Of a stretch of DNA of 64,000 nucleotides, positions 9,034-18,800 are shown one piece after another. Made by a program: the position numbers and the translations under genes. The stretch is from Bryobacterales bacterium (GTDB lineage Bacteria; Acidobacteriota; Terriglobia; Bryobacterales; Bryobacteraceae): NCBI GenBank assembly GCA_003136575.1, contig PLEX01000100.1, forward strand, positions 2,001 to 66,000, given 5' to 3'. Numbering within the stretch: the stretch's first letter is position 1; every line of letters begins with the position of its first letter. The notes under the pieces were generated by a model, which was not told the origin of the DNA, did no database searches, and saw only the letters and a program-made list of their open reading frames with translations.

Positions 9034-9549
9034 CTAGATGGCGTTAGCTACTTCAACGGGGGCGTAAATGTGGTGGTCGCCTGTCCAGACGTAGGCCGTA
9101 AGGTAGGTACGATTTCCGCCGAAAGCAGCTAACTCCGCCCTGGCCTCGGGACCGACATGCTGGGGAGCTCCGGCGACGAACGGAGTGACGGTGGTGGTGA
9201 GTTCATAGACATCCTTGTGTGCGCGGGTGCCGATGCCTTCGATTGGTACGGCCGGGTTATAGAGCGACCCGCCGCTCGAAAGGATGTTGAGCGCATGCTC
9301 GGGAACCATCTTCCTTTCGAGGACCAGCTCCACCAGCGGCTGGCCGATTACGCCCGCAACTTTTCTGGCCGACTTCACGGCGGCGACTTCGAGCGCTTCC
9401 GAGCGCCCGTTGGGCAGAGTCAGCATGAACCGCGCAGGGTCGGCGGTTCGCGCCAGCACACCAAATACGGTCAGCGTATCGGCGTCCGGAGCCGCCGGCG
9501 CATCGCTGAGCAGCTTCTGAAATTCGTTTTCGTCTCTTGACATAAACAT
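9034..9549 (-). CDS. Uncharacterised partner of ATP-grasp enzyme, 171 residues
   Basis: The start is well supported: AAGGAG lies 6 bases before ATG 9549. I recognise no family. Residues ~25-85 look like a small beta-rich domain (TVFGVLARTADPARFMLTL, then a DGR-like turn). The second half carries KDVYELTTTVTPFVAG, a run of Thr near acidic residues, and ends GDHHIYAPVEVANAI. It lies directly upstream of the ATP-grasp gene with a 15-base gap. It could be an unusually long precursor peptide, a leader-binding partner, or an immunity/chaperone protein; the sequence alone does not decide. There is no signal peptide. Confidence 0.7.
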   Translation of the reverse strand: MFMSRDENEFQKLLSDAPAAPDADTLTVFGVLARTADPARFMLTLPNGRSEALEVAAVKSARKVAGVIGQPLVELVLERKMVPEHALNILSSGGSLYNPAVPIEGIGTRAHKDVYELTTTVTPFVAGAPQHVGPEARAELAAFGGNRTYLTAYVWTGDHHIYAPVEVANAI

Positions 9550-9579
9550 GACTTACTCCTTATTACTGGTTGGAAATGG

Positions 9580-9783
9580 TTAGATCATGGGTTCATTCAC
9601 AAGCGCGCCGCGGCGCTTGGTCTGCAAGCCCGGAGAAATGTAACTACCTGGTTCGCCATCTATTACCCCAGTCCCGAGAATAGTCGCAAATTGATCGGCA
9701 CGTATTAGTGCGGGAGGATTCAAGACCGTTTCACGAATAAATGGGTCGCGCAGTCCACCGATCCGAAAGCAGCCTGCACACAC
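9580..9783 (-). CDS. Possible small peptide ORF upstream of the ATP-grasp pair
   Basis: A 67-codon ORF (GTG start in the track; a shorter TTG start 21 codons in is also possible) ends 30 bases before the 171-residue gene. It ends GLQTKRRGALVNEPMI. No strong ribosome site is visible and third-codon positions are less GC-rich than in real genes around it, so it may be non-coding. I list it because its size and place are those expected for a RiPP precursor. The reading GTGVIDGEPGSYISPG contains Thr, Ser, Asp and Glu that could be cross-linked. Speculative. Confidence 0.3.
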   Translation of the reverse strand: MCAGCFRIGGLRDPFIRETVLNPPALIRADQFATILGTGVIDGEPGSYISPGLQTKRRGALVNEPMI

Positions 9784-9827
9784 ACCCGCCTGCGCCTCAC
9801 TCCCGGGTGGAACGGGAATGGCATCAT

Positions 9828-11771
9828 ATGGCCATGCGCATCGGCATCGATTCCGGCGGCACGTTCACCGACTTCGCGATTCTCCGCGACGACGGCCGCC
9901 TCGAATCTTTTAAGTTGCGCTCGAACCCGGCGTCGCCCGCCGGCGTGATCCTCGAAGGTATTCGGCGGATCGACGCGGCGAAGAAAACCGAAGTCGTGCA
10001 CGGTTCCACGGTCGCCACCAACGCGCTCCTCGAGCGCAAGGGCGCCAAGACCGCCTTCGTCACCACCGCCGGTTTTGAAGACCTGATCGCGATCGGGCGG
10101 CAGAATCGGCCCGAACTTTACAACCTGACGCCCGAACCGGCAAGGCCAATTGTCCCGCGCCGCCTCTGCTTCGGCGTGGCTGAGCGGATGCTCTTCGATG
10201 GCTCGGTGGAAAAGCCACTGGGGGATGCGGAAATTGCGGCTCTGAAGAAACGCCTCGCGGCTTCGGGCGCAGAAGCGGTCGCCATCTGCCTCCTGCATTC
10301 CTGCCAAAACGACGCGCATGAGCGAATGCTTCTCGACGCGCTTCGCGATTCCGGCTACGTCTGCGCGTCCTGCGAGATTTCGCCTGAATTCCGCGAGTTT
10401 GAGCGCGCCAGCACCACCGTCATCAACGCCTACGTCGGTCCGCTGATGGACCGGTACCTGGGCGAACTGGAGCGCGGCTGCGCGCACAAGCTGTCCATCA
10501 TGCAGTCGAACGGCGGGCTTTTGACCGCTGCCGAAGCGCGGCGCCATGCGGTGCGCACCATTCTCTCCGGGCCGGCCGGCGGCGTGGCCGGCGCGGTGGA
10601 AGTGGGGCGCCTGGCTGGCTTCCGGCGCACTCTGACGTTCGATATGGGTGGCACTTCCACGGATGTCGCGCTGGCGGGGCGCAACGCGCACCTCAGTACC
10701 GAGACTCGCGTCGATGGCTTTCCCGTGCGCGTGCCGATGCTCGATATTCACACCGCGGGCGCCGGGGGCGGGTCGATCGCTTATGTGGATACCGGAGGCA
10801 GTCTGCGGGTGGGGCCTCGGAGCGCAGGCGCCTCGCCGGGGCCAGCCTGCTATGGCGTGGGAGAGCTTCCGACGGTGACGGACGCCCACGTGGTGCTGGG
10901 CCGGATCGCTCCCTATCAATTGGTGGGCGGCGAGGTGCATATCGATCCCGCCCGGTCGGAGCAGGCGCTGGAAAGGTTGGGCGAGCCGCTCGGACTGAAC
11001 CCGGTGGATGCGGCCGCCGCAGTGATCCGGATCGCAAATTCCAATATGGAACGGGCAATTCGGGCGGTATCGGTAGAACGGGGCGAAGATCCGCGCGATT
11101 ACCCGCTGGTCGCCTTCGGCGGTTGCGGCGGGTTGCACGCTTGCGAAATGGCGGAAGAACTCGGGATCGGGACGGTAATCGTGCCGCGCCTGGCCGGAGC
11201 GCTTTCCGCCCTGGGGATGCTGCTGGCCGACCGGAAACGCGATTACTCCGTTGGAGCGCTGGGTATCGGATTGAGCGCCTCCGCCGAGTTTGAAGCCCGC
11301 TTCCGGCGTCTGGAGAAGCTGGCCCGGCGGGACGTGCGCGGAGCTCGCCTCGAGCGATTCGCCGATATCCGCTATGCGGGCCAAAGCTATGAATTGACAG
11401 TCCCTTGGCACGCGGGAGACCCATCGGCGGCGTTCCACAAAGAACACCACCGAGTCTACGGCTATTCGGACCCGGAGCGCGCGACGCAGATAGTCACGCT
11501 GCGGGTCCAGGCCACCATCGCAACGGAGCGGCCGTCGCTGCGCGCCCGGTTTGCTCGGGCTGGTGGGGAAACGGCGAAGCGGCGGGTTTGGCGGCGTGTT
11601 TGGATGGACGGGCGCTGGCGGAAAGTGACGACTGGAGGGCGGGAAATGGTTGGCGGCGTGGCCGGACCCGGGCCGGCAGTCATTACGGACTACGGCTCGA
11701 CCGTGCTGGTGCCCCCCGGATGGAAGGCACGCCTCGATTCGGCTGGCAGCCTCATCCTCACAAATCGGTAA
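9828..11771 (+). CDS. hyuA: Hydantoinase/oxoprolinase A-type ATPase subunit (HyuA-like)
   Basis: The ATPase fold is clear: the phosphate-1 loop GIDSGGTFTDFAI begins at the N-terminus and FDMGGTSTDVAL lies near residue 270. The frame continues through the usual AFGGCGGLHACEMAEELG and ends with the GPAVITDYGSTVLVPPGW motif of the beta subunit's partner. I start at ATG 9828 (MAMRIGIDSGG); the track's start at 9741 adds an unrelated 29-residue prefix. Length is 647 residues, close to the family's ~680. HyuA normally works with HyuB in ATP-dependent ring opening of hydantoins or 5-oxoproline, or in acetone carboxylase-like enzymes. No HyuB gene is in the window, so substrate and activity are uncertain. 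Confidence 0.88.
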   Translation: MAMRIGIDSGGTFTDFAILRDDGRLESFKLRSNPASPAGVILEGIRRIDAAKKTEVVHGSTVATNALLERKGAKTAFVTTAGFEDLIAIGRQNRPELYNLTPEPARPIVPRRLCFGVAERMLFDGSVEKPLGDAEIAALKKRLAASGAEAVAICLLHSCQNDAHERMLLDALRDSGYVCASCEISPEFREFERASTTVINAYVGPLMDRYLGELERGCAHKLSIMQSNGGLLTAAEARRHAVRTILSGPAGGVAGAVEVGRLAGFRRTLTFDMGGTSTDVALAGRNAHLSTETRVDGFPVRVPMLDIHTAGAGGGSIAYVDTGGSLRVGPRSAGASPGPACYGVGELPTVTDAHVVLGRIAPYQLVGGEVHIDPARSEQALERLGEPLGLNPVDAAAAVIRIANSNMERAIRAVSVERGEDPRDYPLVAFGGCGGLHACEMAEELGIGTVIVPRLAGALSALGMLLADRKRDYSVGALGIGLSASAEFEARFRRLEKLARRDVRGARLERFADIRYAGQSYELTVPWHAGDPSAAFHKEHHRVYGYSDPERATQIVTLRVQATIATERPSLRARFARAGGETAKRRVWRRVWMDGRWRKVTTGGREMVGGVAGPGPAVITDYGSTVLVPPGWKARLDSAGSLILTNR

Positions 11772-11988
11772 CCCTCAAAGTCCACCCAACCTCCGTTCCC
11801 TGGCCAGAAGCGCGGGCAAGAATCTTCACCCAAGCCCCGCCTATCCGCATTTCGGACGGCAGGCCGAGCCATGCGAACGCGTCCGCGGGCTTTGTCACAC
11901 CCCGCCACATCGAGTTCAGACGGGGCGCGCGGCCGACGTTTGCTATCTTTACATGAAACAGGTCTTGGTTTTCGGCCACTAAGTCCAT
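11758..11988 (-). CDS. Small hypothetical protein or C-terminal gene fragment
   Basis: The 76-residue reading MDLVAENQDLFHVKIANVGR to the end ILARASGQGTEVGWTLRVTDL has normal protein composition and looks like a beta-rich domain. It overlaps the 3' end of the HyuA gene by 14 bases in convergent orientation. It is too short to identify. It might be the tail of a longer gene whose front was lost, as the region further upstream on this strand is not coding. Confidence 0.35.
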   Translation of the reverse strand: MDLVAENQDLFHVKIANVGRAPRLNSMWRGVTKPADAFAWLGLPSEMRIGGAWVKILARASGQGTEVGWTLRVTDL

Positions 11989-12407
11989 GTATGAATCCCG
12001 GCGGGAAGGCTTTACCGGGCCGGGAGAAGCGAATTTTCAACGCCGCTAAAAAGCGACTCGGCCAAACTATGCGTTCCCCTAAAGTTCCGAATTACGGTGC
12101 CGATCTGTTTAACACAGGTCATTTTCCGGGGTTTCCGTTCACGGACTCCCGCCGCGAAGATCCTTCAGGGGAGCCTGACCTAGCGGAACCGGATATGGCC
12201 AGTGCCTTTACGAATGGCCCACAGAGCGCGCATGGCGAACGAAAGATTGGAACAAGGAGAGCATTTCGACAAATTCTGTCGCGGAGAACGCGGCGCGAAG
12301 TTGCGGTGCCCAGGCCCTTTGGATTTCGCCGGGTGCCGGTCGCTTTTGGGGCGCGGTCGAAGCGCCGTGTGCTCCCCCGCGGCCGGGGAACTCGCGGAGG
12401 CCAGCGC
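11989..12407. other. Intergenic region before the diguanylate cyclase
   Basis: The GGDEF frame stays open back to 11871, but the translation there (for example RRTRREVAVPRPFGFRR) is Arg/Pro-rich and not protein-like, and a proper ribosome site precedes ATG 12408. I see no other convincing gene. It probably holds the promoter of the cyclase-receiver operon. Confidence 0.4.
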
Positions 12408-13424
12408 ATGTATGTAGCCAATCCGACGGCCATCAAGGCACTGGCGGATGTTGTAGTGTCTTCGATGCAAAGGTTCCGCATTCCGCTCACTCCCGAGAAC
12501 TACAGCCTGTGGTATGAATACCACATCGGAAACAATCGGGAATTACAACGCACAATGGACGTTATTATTTCAAATTCCGCCGATTTCGACGAGACGGTAC
12601 TCCACGACCTGTACGTCACGTTTCTGTCTTCCGCCAAAGAGGCGGAAATCGTCCGCGAGACGTCGGTCAACGTGCAGGATGCGTTGCGCAATCTGATTTC
12701 CGTGGCGCTCCGCGTAGGGGTGGACGCCGACGAATTTGGTGCGGCTCTGACGGAGCTTGCGGCGATGGAGCACACGAAGAGCACAGATGGACTGCGGGAT
12801 TTGGTGGGACACCTGATCGGCGAGAGCCGGAAAATGGCGGAGAAAAGCCAGGTGGCCGGCGCCAGGATGCGTGAGTCGGCAAGCAAGATCGAGACGCTGG
12901 AGCGAAGACTGGAAAGCGCGCTGGTGGAAGCGCGGACCGACAGCCTGACCGGGCTGGCGAACCGGCGCTTTTTCGACTCCAGGCTTCGCGCTCTGGCCGG
13001 CGACGCAATGAACAGCGGGGACGAACTGTCTTTGCTGATGATCGATGTGGACCGTTTCAAGCGAGTGAACGATACGTGGGGTCACCGAGTGGGAGATGAG
13101 TTGCTCCGCCACCTTGCGTCAACGCTGCAACGGACGGTGCGGCGAGAGGATCTGGTGGCGCGCTACGGAGGTGAGGAGTTTGCGGTGATTCTGCCCCAGG
13201 CCGATGCGGCCGCGGCGATCGCAGTGGGAGAGAACATTCGCCGCGCCCTCGCCAGCGTGCCCGTTCCGCTGGACGTTACTCCCGTAATGCCTCCCGCCAC
13301 AGTCTCTATCGGCGTTTCCTGTTATCAGCCCGGCGATCCGCTTTCCGAGTGGGTCGGGAAGGCCGACGCCGCGTTGTACCGGGCAAAACAGGAAGGGCGC
13401 GACCAGGTTCGATACATCCAATAA
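12408..13424 (+). CDS. GGDEF diguanylate cyclase
   Basis: I start at ATG 12408, preceded by GGAGG; this gives 338 residues instead of the track's 517. Residues 1-165 form a helical N-terminal region (ENYSLWYEYHIGNN; a later stretch looks coiled-coil) like that of soluble cyclases with a diguanylate-cyclase N-terminal sensor fold. The GGDEF domain starts at TDSLTGLANRRFFD; the active site is GGEEF, and an inhibitory I-site RRED lies five residues before it, so both catalysis and product inhibition look intact. It makes cyclic di-GMP from two GTP. The first receiver gene follows after 13 bases, suggesting phospho-signalling feeds into cyclic di-GMP control. Confidence 0.92.
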   Translation: MYVANPTAIKALADVVVSSMQRFRIPLTPENYSLWYEYHIGNNRELQRTMDVIISNSADFDETVLHDLYVTFLSSAKEAEIVRETSVNVQDALRNLISVALRVGVDADEFGAALTELAAMEHTKSTDGLRDLVGHLIGESRKMAEKSQVAGARMRESASKIETLERRLESALVEARTDSLTGLANRRFFDSRLRALAGDAMNSGDELSLLMIDVDRFKRVNDTWGHRVGDELLRHLASTLQRTVRREDLVARYGGEEFAVILPQADAAAAIAVGENIRRALASVPVPLDVTPVMPPATVSIGVSCYQPGDPLSEWVGKADAALYRAKQEGRDQVRYIQ

Positions 13425-13437
13425 TGGCGGAATCCAA

Positions 13438-13827
13438 ATGACAACTACAACCACGCGGCTATACTGCCTCGTAGTCGACGATTCACTGGTGGTCAGAAAA
13501 GTCGCACGACGAATTCTGAATAGCCTCAAGTTCAATGTCGACGAGGCGGAAAACGGCCAGGTGGCGCTCGACCTGTGCGGGACGTTGATGCCGGATTTGA
13601 TTCTGCTCGACTGGAATATGCCCGTCATGAGCGGCATCGAATTTGTGCGGGCCTTTCGGGAAAAGTATGGAGCGGTTTCGGCAAAGGTAATCTTCTGCAC
13701 CACCCAGGGCGACGTAGAGCATATTCGGGACGCCGCCGCGGCCGGTGCCAACGATTACATCATCAAGCCGTTCGATGCCGCGATGTTGCGCAGGAAGATC
13801 GAAGCGGTCCTTGGCATCGCTGCGTGA
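13438..13827 (+). CDS. Single-domain response regulator (CheY-like), copy 1
   Basis: The protein is 129 residues, one receiver domain with no output domain. Conserved residues are in place: acidic pair in LVVDDSLVVRKVAR, phospho-acceptor Asp in LILLDWNMPVMSG, Thr in FCTTQGD, and Lys in IKPFDAAML. It follows the diguanylate cyclase by 13 bases and is clearly in the same transcript. A second copy, about 60% alike by eye, lies 335 bases further on. No histidine kinase is in the window. Confidence 0.93.
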   Translation: MTTTTTRLYCLVVDDSLVVRKVARRILNSLKFNVDEAENGQVALDLCGTLMPDLILLDWNMPVMSGIEFVRAFREKYGAVSAKVIFCTTQGDVEHIRDAAAAGANDYIIKPFDAAMLRRKIEAVLGIAA

Positions 13828-14161
13828 GCCGTTGGCGGCGCTGGCCGTCTGAAACACCACAGACACGCAGCATTGTTACCCGCACCCGATATATCTCTGG
13901 TTTCGGCTGTGCGGGGCTGTCTCCCCGTAGCGATGCCGCCAGGACAAACTCCTCAGCCGAACAATCGTCGGCAGTCGCCGACGGTGCGTAGTCCAGCAAC
14001 TTACACAATACAGGCTAAACGTCCTACGTTGCTTAGCCGATCTGATCCATGAGGGTGCAGTTGACCGCATTGGTCGGAAGACGAGAGAGACGGAGGCCGA
14101 CTCCCGACAGTTGGGCTGCGTCTGCAAATCCACCCGCGCGGAGAGAATTGGAGCGAGGCAA
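13828..14161. other. Spacer between two receiver genes
   Basis: These 334 bases hold no convincing ORF on either strand. The readings here are short and unlike proteins. It may contain a separate promoter for the second receiver or a remnant of what separated the two copies after duplication. Confidence 0.4.
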
Positions 14162-14554
14162 ATGAAGCGCAGGCTCTGTCTGGTAGTCGACGACTCCCTG
14201 GTTGTCAGGAAGGTAGCGAGAAACCATCTTAAGGCACTCGGCTTCGATGTTGACGAAGCGGAAAACGGAAAGGTGGCGCTGGAGAAGTGCGCGGCGACGA
14301 TGCCGGACGTCATCCTGCTCGACTGGAATATGCCGGTCATGAACGGCGTCGAGTTTCTTCGTTCTCTCCGCAGTCAGGAGGGTGGCACGACACCCAGGGT
14401 CGTCTTCTGCACAGTGGAAGACGACGCAAAACACATTGAGGACGCGAGGGAAGCCGGGGCGAACGGTTACATCGTGAAGCCGTTCGATGCCATGGTCATC
14501 CGGGCCAAACTGGACCCGCGCGAGCAACCGGAGGCGTTTACTTCGAATAACTGA
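14162..14554 (+). CDS. Single-domain response regulator (CheY-like), copy 2
   Basis: I start at ATG 14162 (MKRRLCLVVDDSLVVRKVAR), with GAGG close upstream, and not at the track's 14111. All receiver residues are intact: DD, Asp in ILLDWNMPVMNG, Thr in FCTVEDD and Lys in VKPFDAMV. It is a close relative of the previous receiver and probably arose by tandem duplication. The last 17 bases overlap the end of the convergent PQQ sugar dehydrogenase, and the tail (REQPEAFTSNN) differs from copy 1. Confidence 0.92.
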   Translation: MKRRLCLVVDDSLVVRKVARNHLKALGFDVDEAENGKVALEKCAATMPDVILLDWNMPVMNGVEFLRSLRSQEGGTTPRVVFCTVEDDAKHIEDAREAGANGYIVKPFDAMVIRAKLDPREQPEAFTSNN

Positions 14555-15839
14555 CGCGCCATATCGATCCCGACGCATCGTCGGAAACCAGCAGCGATCC
14601 ATCCACCGCCGTGGCAACGCCGACGGGCCGGCCCCAGACGTCACCGCTCTCAGTCACAAATCCAGTGAGAAAATCCTCGTAAACGCCATTCGACTTGCCG
14701 TTCTTCAACGGCACGCGAATCACTTCATGGCCCGTGCGGACCGCGCGGTTCCAGGAGCCGTGCTCGGCGGCGAAAATGTCGCCCTTATATTCGGCGGGGA
14801 ACATCGTCCCTTCATAGAACATCAGCTGCAACGAGGCGTTGTGGGGCTGCAAGAGCACATCAGGCACAGTCACTTTGCTCTTCAGTTCGGGGTGCTTGCC
14901 GGCGTGGCGCGGATCCTGATTGCCTCCCATGTAGAACCACGGCCAACCGTAGAATCCGCCGCGCTCGACGTGCGTGATGTAGTCGGGCACCAGGTTGTCG
15001 CCCAGAGCGTCGCGCTCGTTAACCGAACACCAGAGTTCGCCAGTGGTCGGATTGACCGCGAGTCCCACCGGATTCCTGATTCCAGCCCCGTAAACGCCGA
15101 TCAACTTACCTTCCGGCGTGTATTCGAGGATATTGGCGCGGTTCTTCTCGCCGGGAGTGGTATCGGGATCGTCCACGTTTGAACCGGAACCCACGGCGAC
15201 GAACAGGCTCTTGCCGTCGGCCGAGAAGGCCAGATCGCGCGTGGAGTGGCCGCCGCTCGGAATGCCGGTGATGATTGTTTCGGGCTTGCCAGTAGCAGCA
15301 AGATCGTTGCGGTTGTACGCGAAGCGCACGACCGTGTTGACGTTCGAGACATAGAGCCACTTCGGGTCGTCTCCCGGAGGATAGAACGCCATGCCGAACA
15401 CGGCGCTCAGGCCGCTGGCAAAGATGTTTCCGCGACGCGGCTTGCCTTCGTCGCTCACGCCGCGGTACACACGCACGTTGCCGGCACCCGTTTCGGCCAC
15501 GAAAACGTCACCGTTGGGTGCTACCTTCACGGCGCGGGGGGTCGTCAGGCCGAAGACGTACAGATTGACGCTGAATCCGGGGAGAGCCTGCGGCAACACG
15601 CCGTCGGGGCGTGCGACGATGTGCGAATTATTGGACGCCGAGGGTGTCGCGTAGGGCTGCGGCAGATCGGCGGGCGTGAGTTTGCGGAAGATGCCGGGCT
15701 TTTCGGTGAGCGCGCTTGAGAACGCGGCGGCGCCGGTGAGAACTTTGGCGGGCGTGGCATCGCCCATCGCCATGTGAATGGCGCCTCCGGCCAGCGCGAG
15801 TGCGCCGACGGCTGCGATCGAAATGGAAATTCGTTTCAT
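14538..15839 (-). CDS. PQQ-dependent sugar (sorbosone) dehydrogenase-like protein, secreted
   Basis: A signal peptide (MKRISISIAAVGALALAGGA) leads a six-bladed beta-propeller of the glucose/sorbosone dehydrogenase family. Typical segments are LTTPRAVKVAPNGDVFVAE, SGGHSTRDLAFSADGKSLFV (the conserved His region), AGIRNPVGLAVNP and GFYGWPWFYMGG. Members oxidise sugars or aldehydes in the periplasm with PQQ. The length, 433 residues, is normal for the family. It is monocistronic and follows dnaE on the same strand only at a distance of 25 bases downstream, though a functional link is unlikely. Confidence 0.85.
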   Translation of the reverse strand: MKRISISIAAVGALALAGGAIHMAMGDATPAKVLTGAAAFSSALTEKPGIFRKLTPADLPQPYATPSASNNSHIVARPDGVLPQALPGFSVNLYVFGLTTPRAVKVAPNGDVFVAETGAGNVRVYRGVSDEGKPRRGNIFASGLSAVFGMAFYPPGDDPKWLYVSNVNTVVRFAYNRNDLAATGKPETIITGIPSGGHSTRDLAFSADGKSLFVAVGSGSNVDDPDTTPGEKNRANILEYTPEGKLIGVYGAGIRNPVGLAVNPTTGELWCSVNERDALGDNLVPDYITHVERGGFYGWPWFYMGGNQDPRHAGKHPELKSKVTVPDVLLQPHNASLQLMFYEGTMFPAEYKGDIFAAEHGSWNRAVRTGHEVIRVPLKNGKSNGVYEDFLTGFVTESGDVWGRPVGVATAVDGSLLVSDDASGSIWRVSYSK

Positions 15840-15864
15840 GTGATTACTCCCCAGCTAGCTACGG

Positions 15865-18800
15865 CTAGCTACCCAGAATATCAACCATCCCGGGTCCGCA
15901 AATGCGTTCAATTTCGGTCTTGAACTCTTTGTCCGGGCGAACCTTCGTCGGCACGTCGAGGATTACCGAAAAGTCGCGGGCCGATTCTATGCGGAGACGG
16001 ACCTGCGTGTCGCCCGGTTTGCGCGTGAACAGGCTGTGTAACTCGCTTGCCCGGTCGATGCCGTTCCGACCTACAAGAACCTTGATGCTGATCAGCGAAG
16101 GGAGCGAAATGCGCGCGACATCGAGGGGAATCACTTCCTTCACCGAGACTTTGGTCGGGTTACCTTCCTCCGGCAATGCGGTCCCGCGAATGAAGACGGC
16201 CTGATCTTCCACAAGAAGCGGCGCAAGGGTCTCATACTGCGTGGTGAAAACGAGGCCTTCTATCGATCCGGCGCGGTCTTCGATGGACATCAGTGCCCAT
16301 GGCTTTCCCTCTTTATTGCGACGCCGCTGCACGCCGGTGAGTATGCCGCAGAGCGCGACGTCGTTGCCCTTTTCAAGACCATCGAGGTTAGTCGAATCGT
16401 GCGTCGCCAGTTCGGCGATCTTCTCTTCGTAGCTATCGAGCGGATGGCCTGTGACGTAAAAACCGAGCAACTCCTTTTCGCCCTGGAGTTTTTCGCGCAG
16501 GGTCCATTCTCCCGCCCTCGGCAGCGCCGGTTCCGGATGCGAATCCATCATGGCGCCGAACAGGCCGCCCTGACCGGAAGCCTTATCGCGCCACGCCCGG
16601 GTGCCCGCTTCGATCGCGCCGTCGAGCGCCAGCAGGAGCTGAGGACGCGTCCCCTTGAAATCGTCCATGGCGCCGGCTTTGATCAGACTTTCGATCACCC
16701 GGCGGTTGATCGCCCCCATGTCGGCGTGTTCGCAGAACTGATAAATCGAGGTGAAGCGGCCGACCTCATCGCGCGCGCGGATGATCGCCTCCACCGCGCC
16801 CTGGCCCACGTTTTTCACCGCTCCCAGGCCGAAGCGGACAGCGTCGCCCGCGCTGTCGCGCACGGGAGTGAACGTGTAATCGCTGGCGTTCACATCTGGC
16901 GGAAGCACGCGAATATTCATTTCGCGGCATTCGTTGATGTACTTCACGACCTTCGGGACGTTGCCGGTTTCCGACGTGAGCAGCGCGGCCATGAAGTCGA
17001 CCGGATAGTGCGCTTTCAGGTACGCGGTGACGTACGCGAGGAATGCGTACGCGGCGGAATGCGATTTGTTGAAGCCGTAGCCGGCGAACTGCTCCATGTA
17101 GTCGAAAACCTTTTCGACTTTCTTCTGGGGATGGCCGCGTTCGAGAGCGCCTTTGATGAAGGTTGCGCGCTGCTGCGCCATTTCCTCCATCTTTTTCTTG
17201 CCCATGGCGCGCCGGAGCATGTCCGCGCCGCCCAGTGAGTAACCGGCGATGCGGCTCGAAATCTGCATCACCTGCTCCTGGTAGAGGATGACACCGTAGG
17301 TCTCTTCCAGGCTTTCGCGCAGCTCGGGCAGATCGTACTGGATGGCCTTGCGGCCGTGCTTACGCTCGATGAAATCGTCGAGCATGCCGCCCTGAATCGG
17401 GCCGGGGCGATAGAGCGCGTTGAGCGCGGTGAGATCTTCGATGCGGCTCGGCTGGTAGCGGCGCAGAATGTCGCGCATGCCCGGCGATTCGAACTGGAAA
17501 ACGCCGCTTGTCAGACCTTTGCTGAAGATTTCGTACGCTTTGGCGTCGTTGATGGGCAGTTCTTCCAGCACGACCTTCACGCCGTGGCGCTTCTCGATCA
17601 TCTTCAGCGCTTCGTCGATGAGCGTGAGCGTGGTGAGGCCGAGGAAATCCATCTTGAGAAGCTGGAGCTTGTCAAGACCGTTCATGTCGTACTGGGTGAC
17701 GATTTCCTCTTTGGCCGTGCGCGAAAGCGGGACCAGAGTCTTCAGCGGCTCGGGCGAAATAACGACGCCCGCCGCATGAACCGATGAATTGCGCGCAAAG
17801 CCTTCAAGTCTCTGGGCGACGTCCAGAACTTCCTGCACCCGCGGATCTTTTCTGGCCAGTTCGCCGAAGCCGGGTTCCTGCTCGATGGCTTCTCTCAGGC
17901 CGATATTCAGAACGTTCGGCACCAGCTTGGTAATGCGGTCGACATCGGCAAAGCTCATGTCGAGCACGCGACCGACGTCTTTCAGCGCCGCGCGTGCGCC
18001 CAGCGTGTTGAACGTGATGATCTGCGCAACCTGTTCGCGGCCGTACTTTTCAGTCACGTACTGAATCACTTCGCCGCGCCGGTTCATGCAGAAATCGATA
18101 TCGATATCCGGCATGGAAATGCGCTCTGGATTCAGAAAACGCTCGAAGAGCAGGCCGTACTGGAGCGGATCGATATCGGTGATCGCCATCGCGTAGCTGA
18201 CCAGGCTACCGGCCGCCGAACCGCGGCCCGGACCCACGGGAATGCCCTTCGATTTGGCGTAGCGAATGAAATCCCAGACGATGAGGAAGTAGCCGGAGAA
18301 CTTCATCTGCTGGATCATCCCGATTTCGCGTTCCAGACGCTCCAAGTAGGCCGGAATATCGAAGCGGAGAAGACCTTCGGCGCGCATGGCTTCGAGACGC
18401 GGCCGGCGCTTATCGAAGCCTTCGCGCGCGACCTGGGCGAAATAAGAGTCCGTGGTGTGCGTCTGCGGGATGTCGAAGCGCGGAAACGGGTCTTTTACTT
18501 TTTCGAGTTTGATCTGGCAGCGCTGGGCGATTTCCCACGGGCGATTGACGGCGTCTTCGAGTTCGCCGAACTTCGCCATCATTTCTTCCCGCGATTTCAG
18601 GTAAAACTCGGGGTGGTCCCAGTGCATCCGGTTCGGGTCGGACATGGTCTTGCCCGTCTGGATGCACATCAGGATCTCGTGCGCGCGGGCGTCGTCTTTG
18701 CGCAGATAATGCGAATCGTTGGTGGCGACGAGCGGGATGCCGGTTTCGATCGAGAGGCGATTCACCTGCGGGGTGAGGCGCTTGTCCTGTTCGAGGCCGT

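Noticed and set aside
9741-9827. Longer start of hyuA
   Set aside because: The prefix reads GRAVHRSESSLHTHPPAP, not homologous to the family; ATG 9828 gives the usual N-terminus.
9720-11450. 576-codon minus-strand ORF opposite hyuA
   Set aside because: Antisense shadow; composition is not protein-like and the plus frame has the GIDSGGTFTDF motif.
12202-12417. 71-codon plus ORF before the diguanylate cyclase
   Set aside because: It overlaps the cyclase ATG and ends just after it; Cys/Gly/Arg-rich text with no domain.
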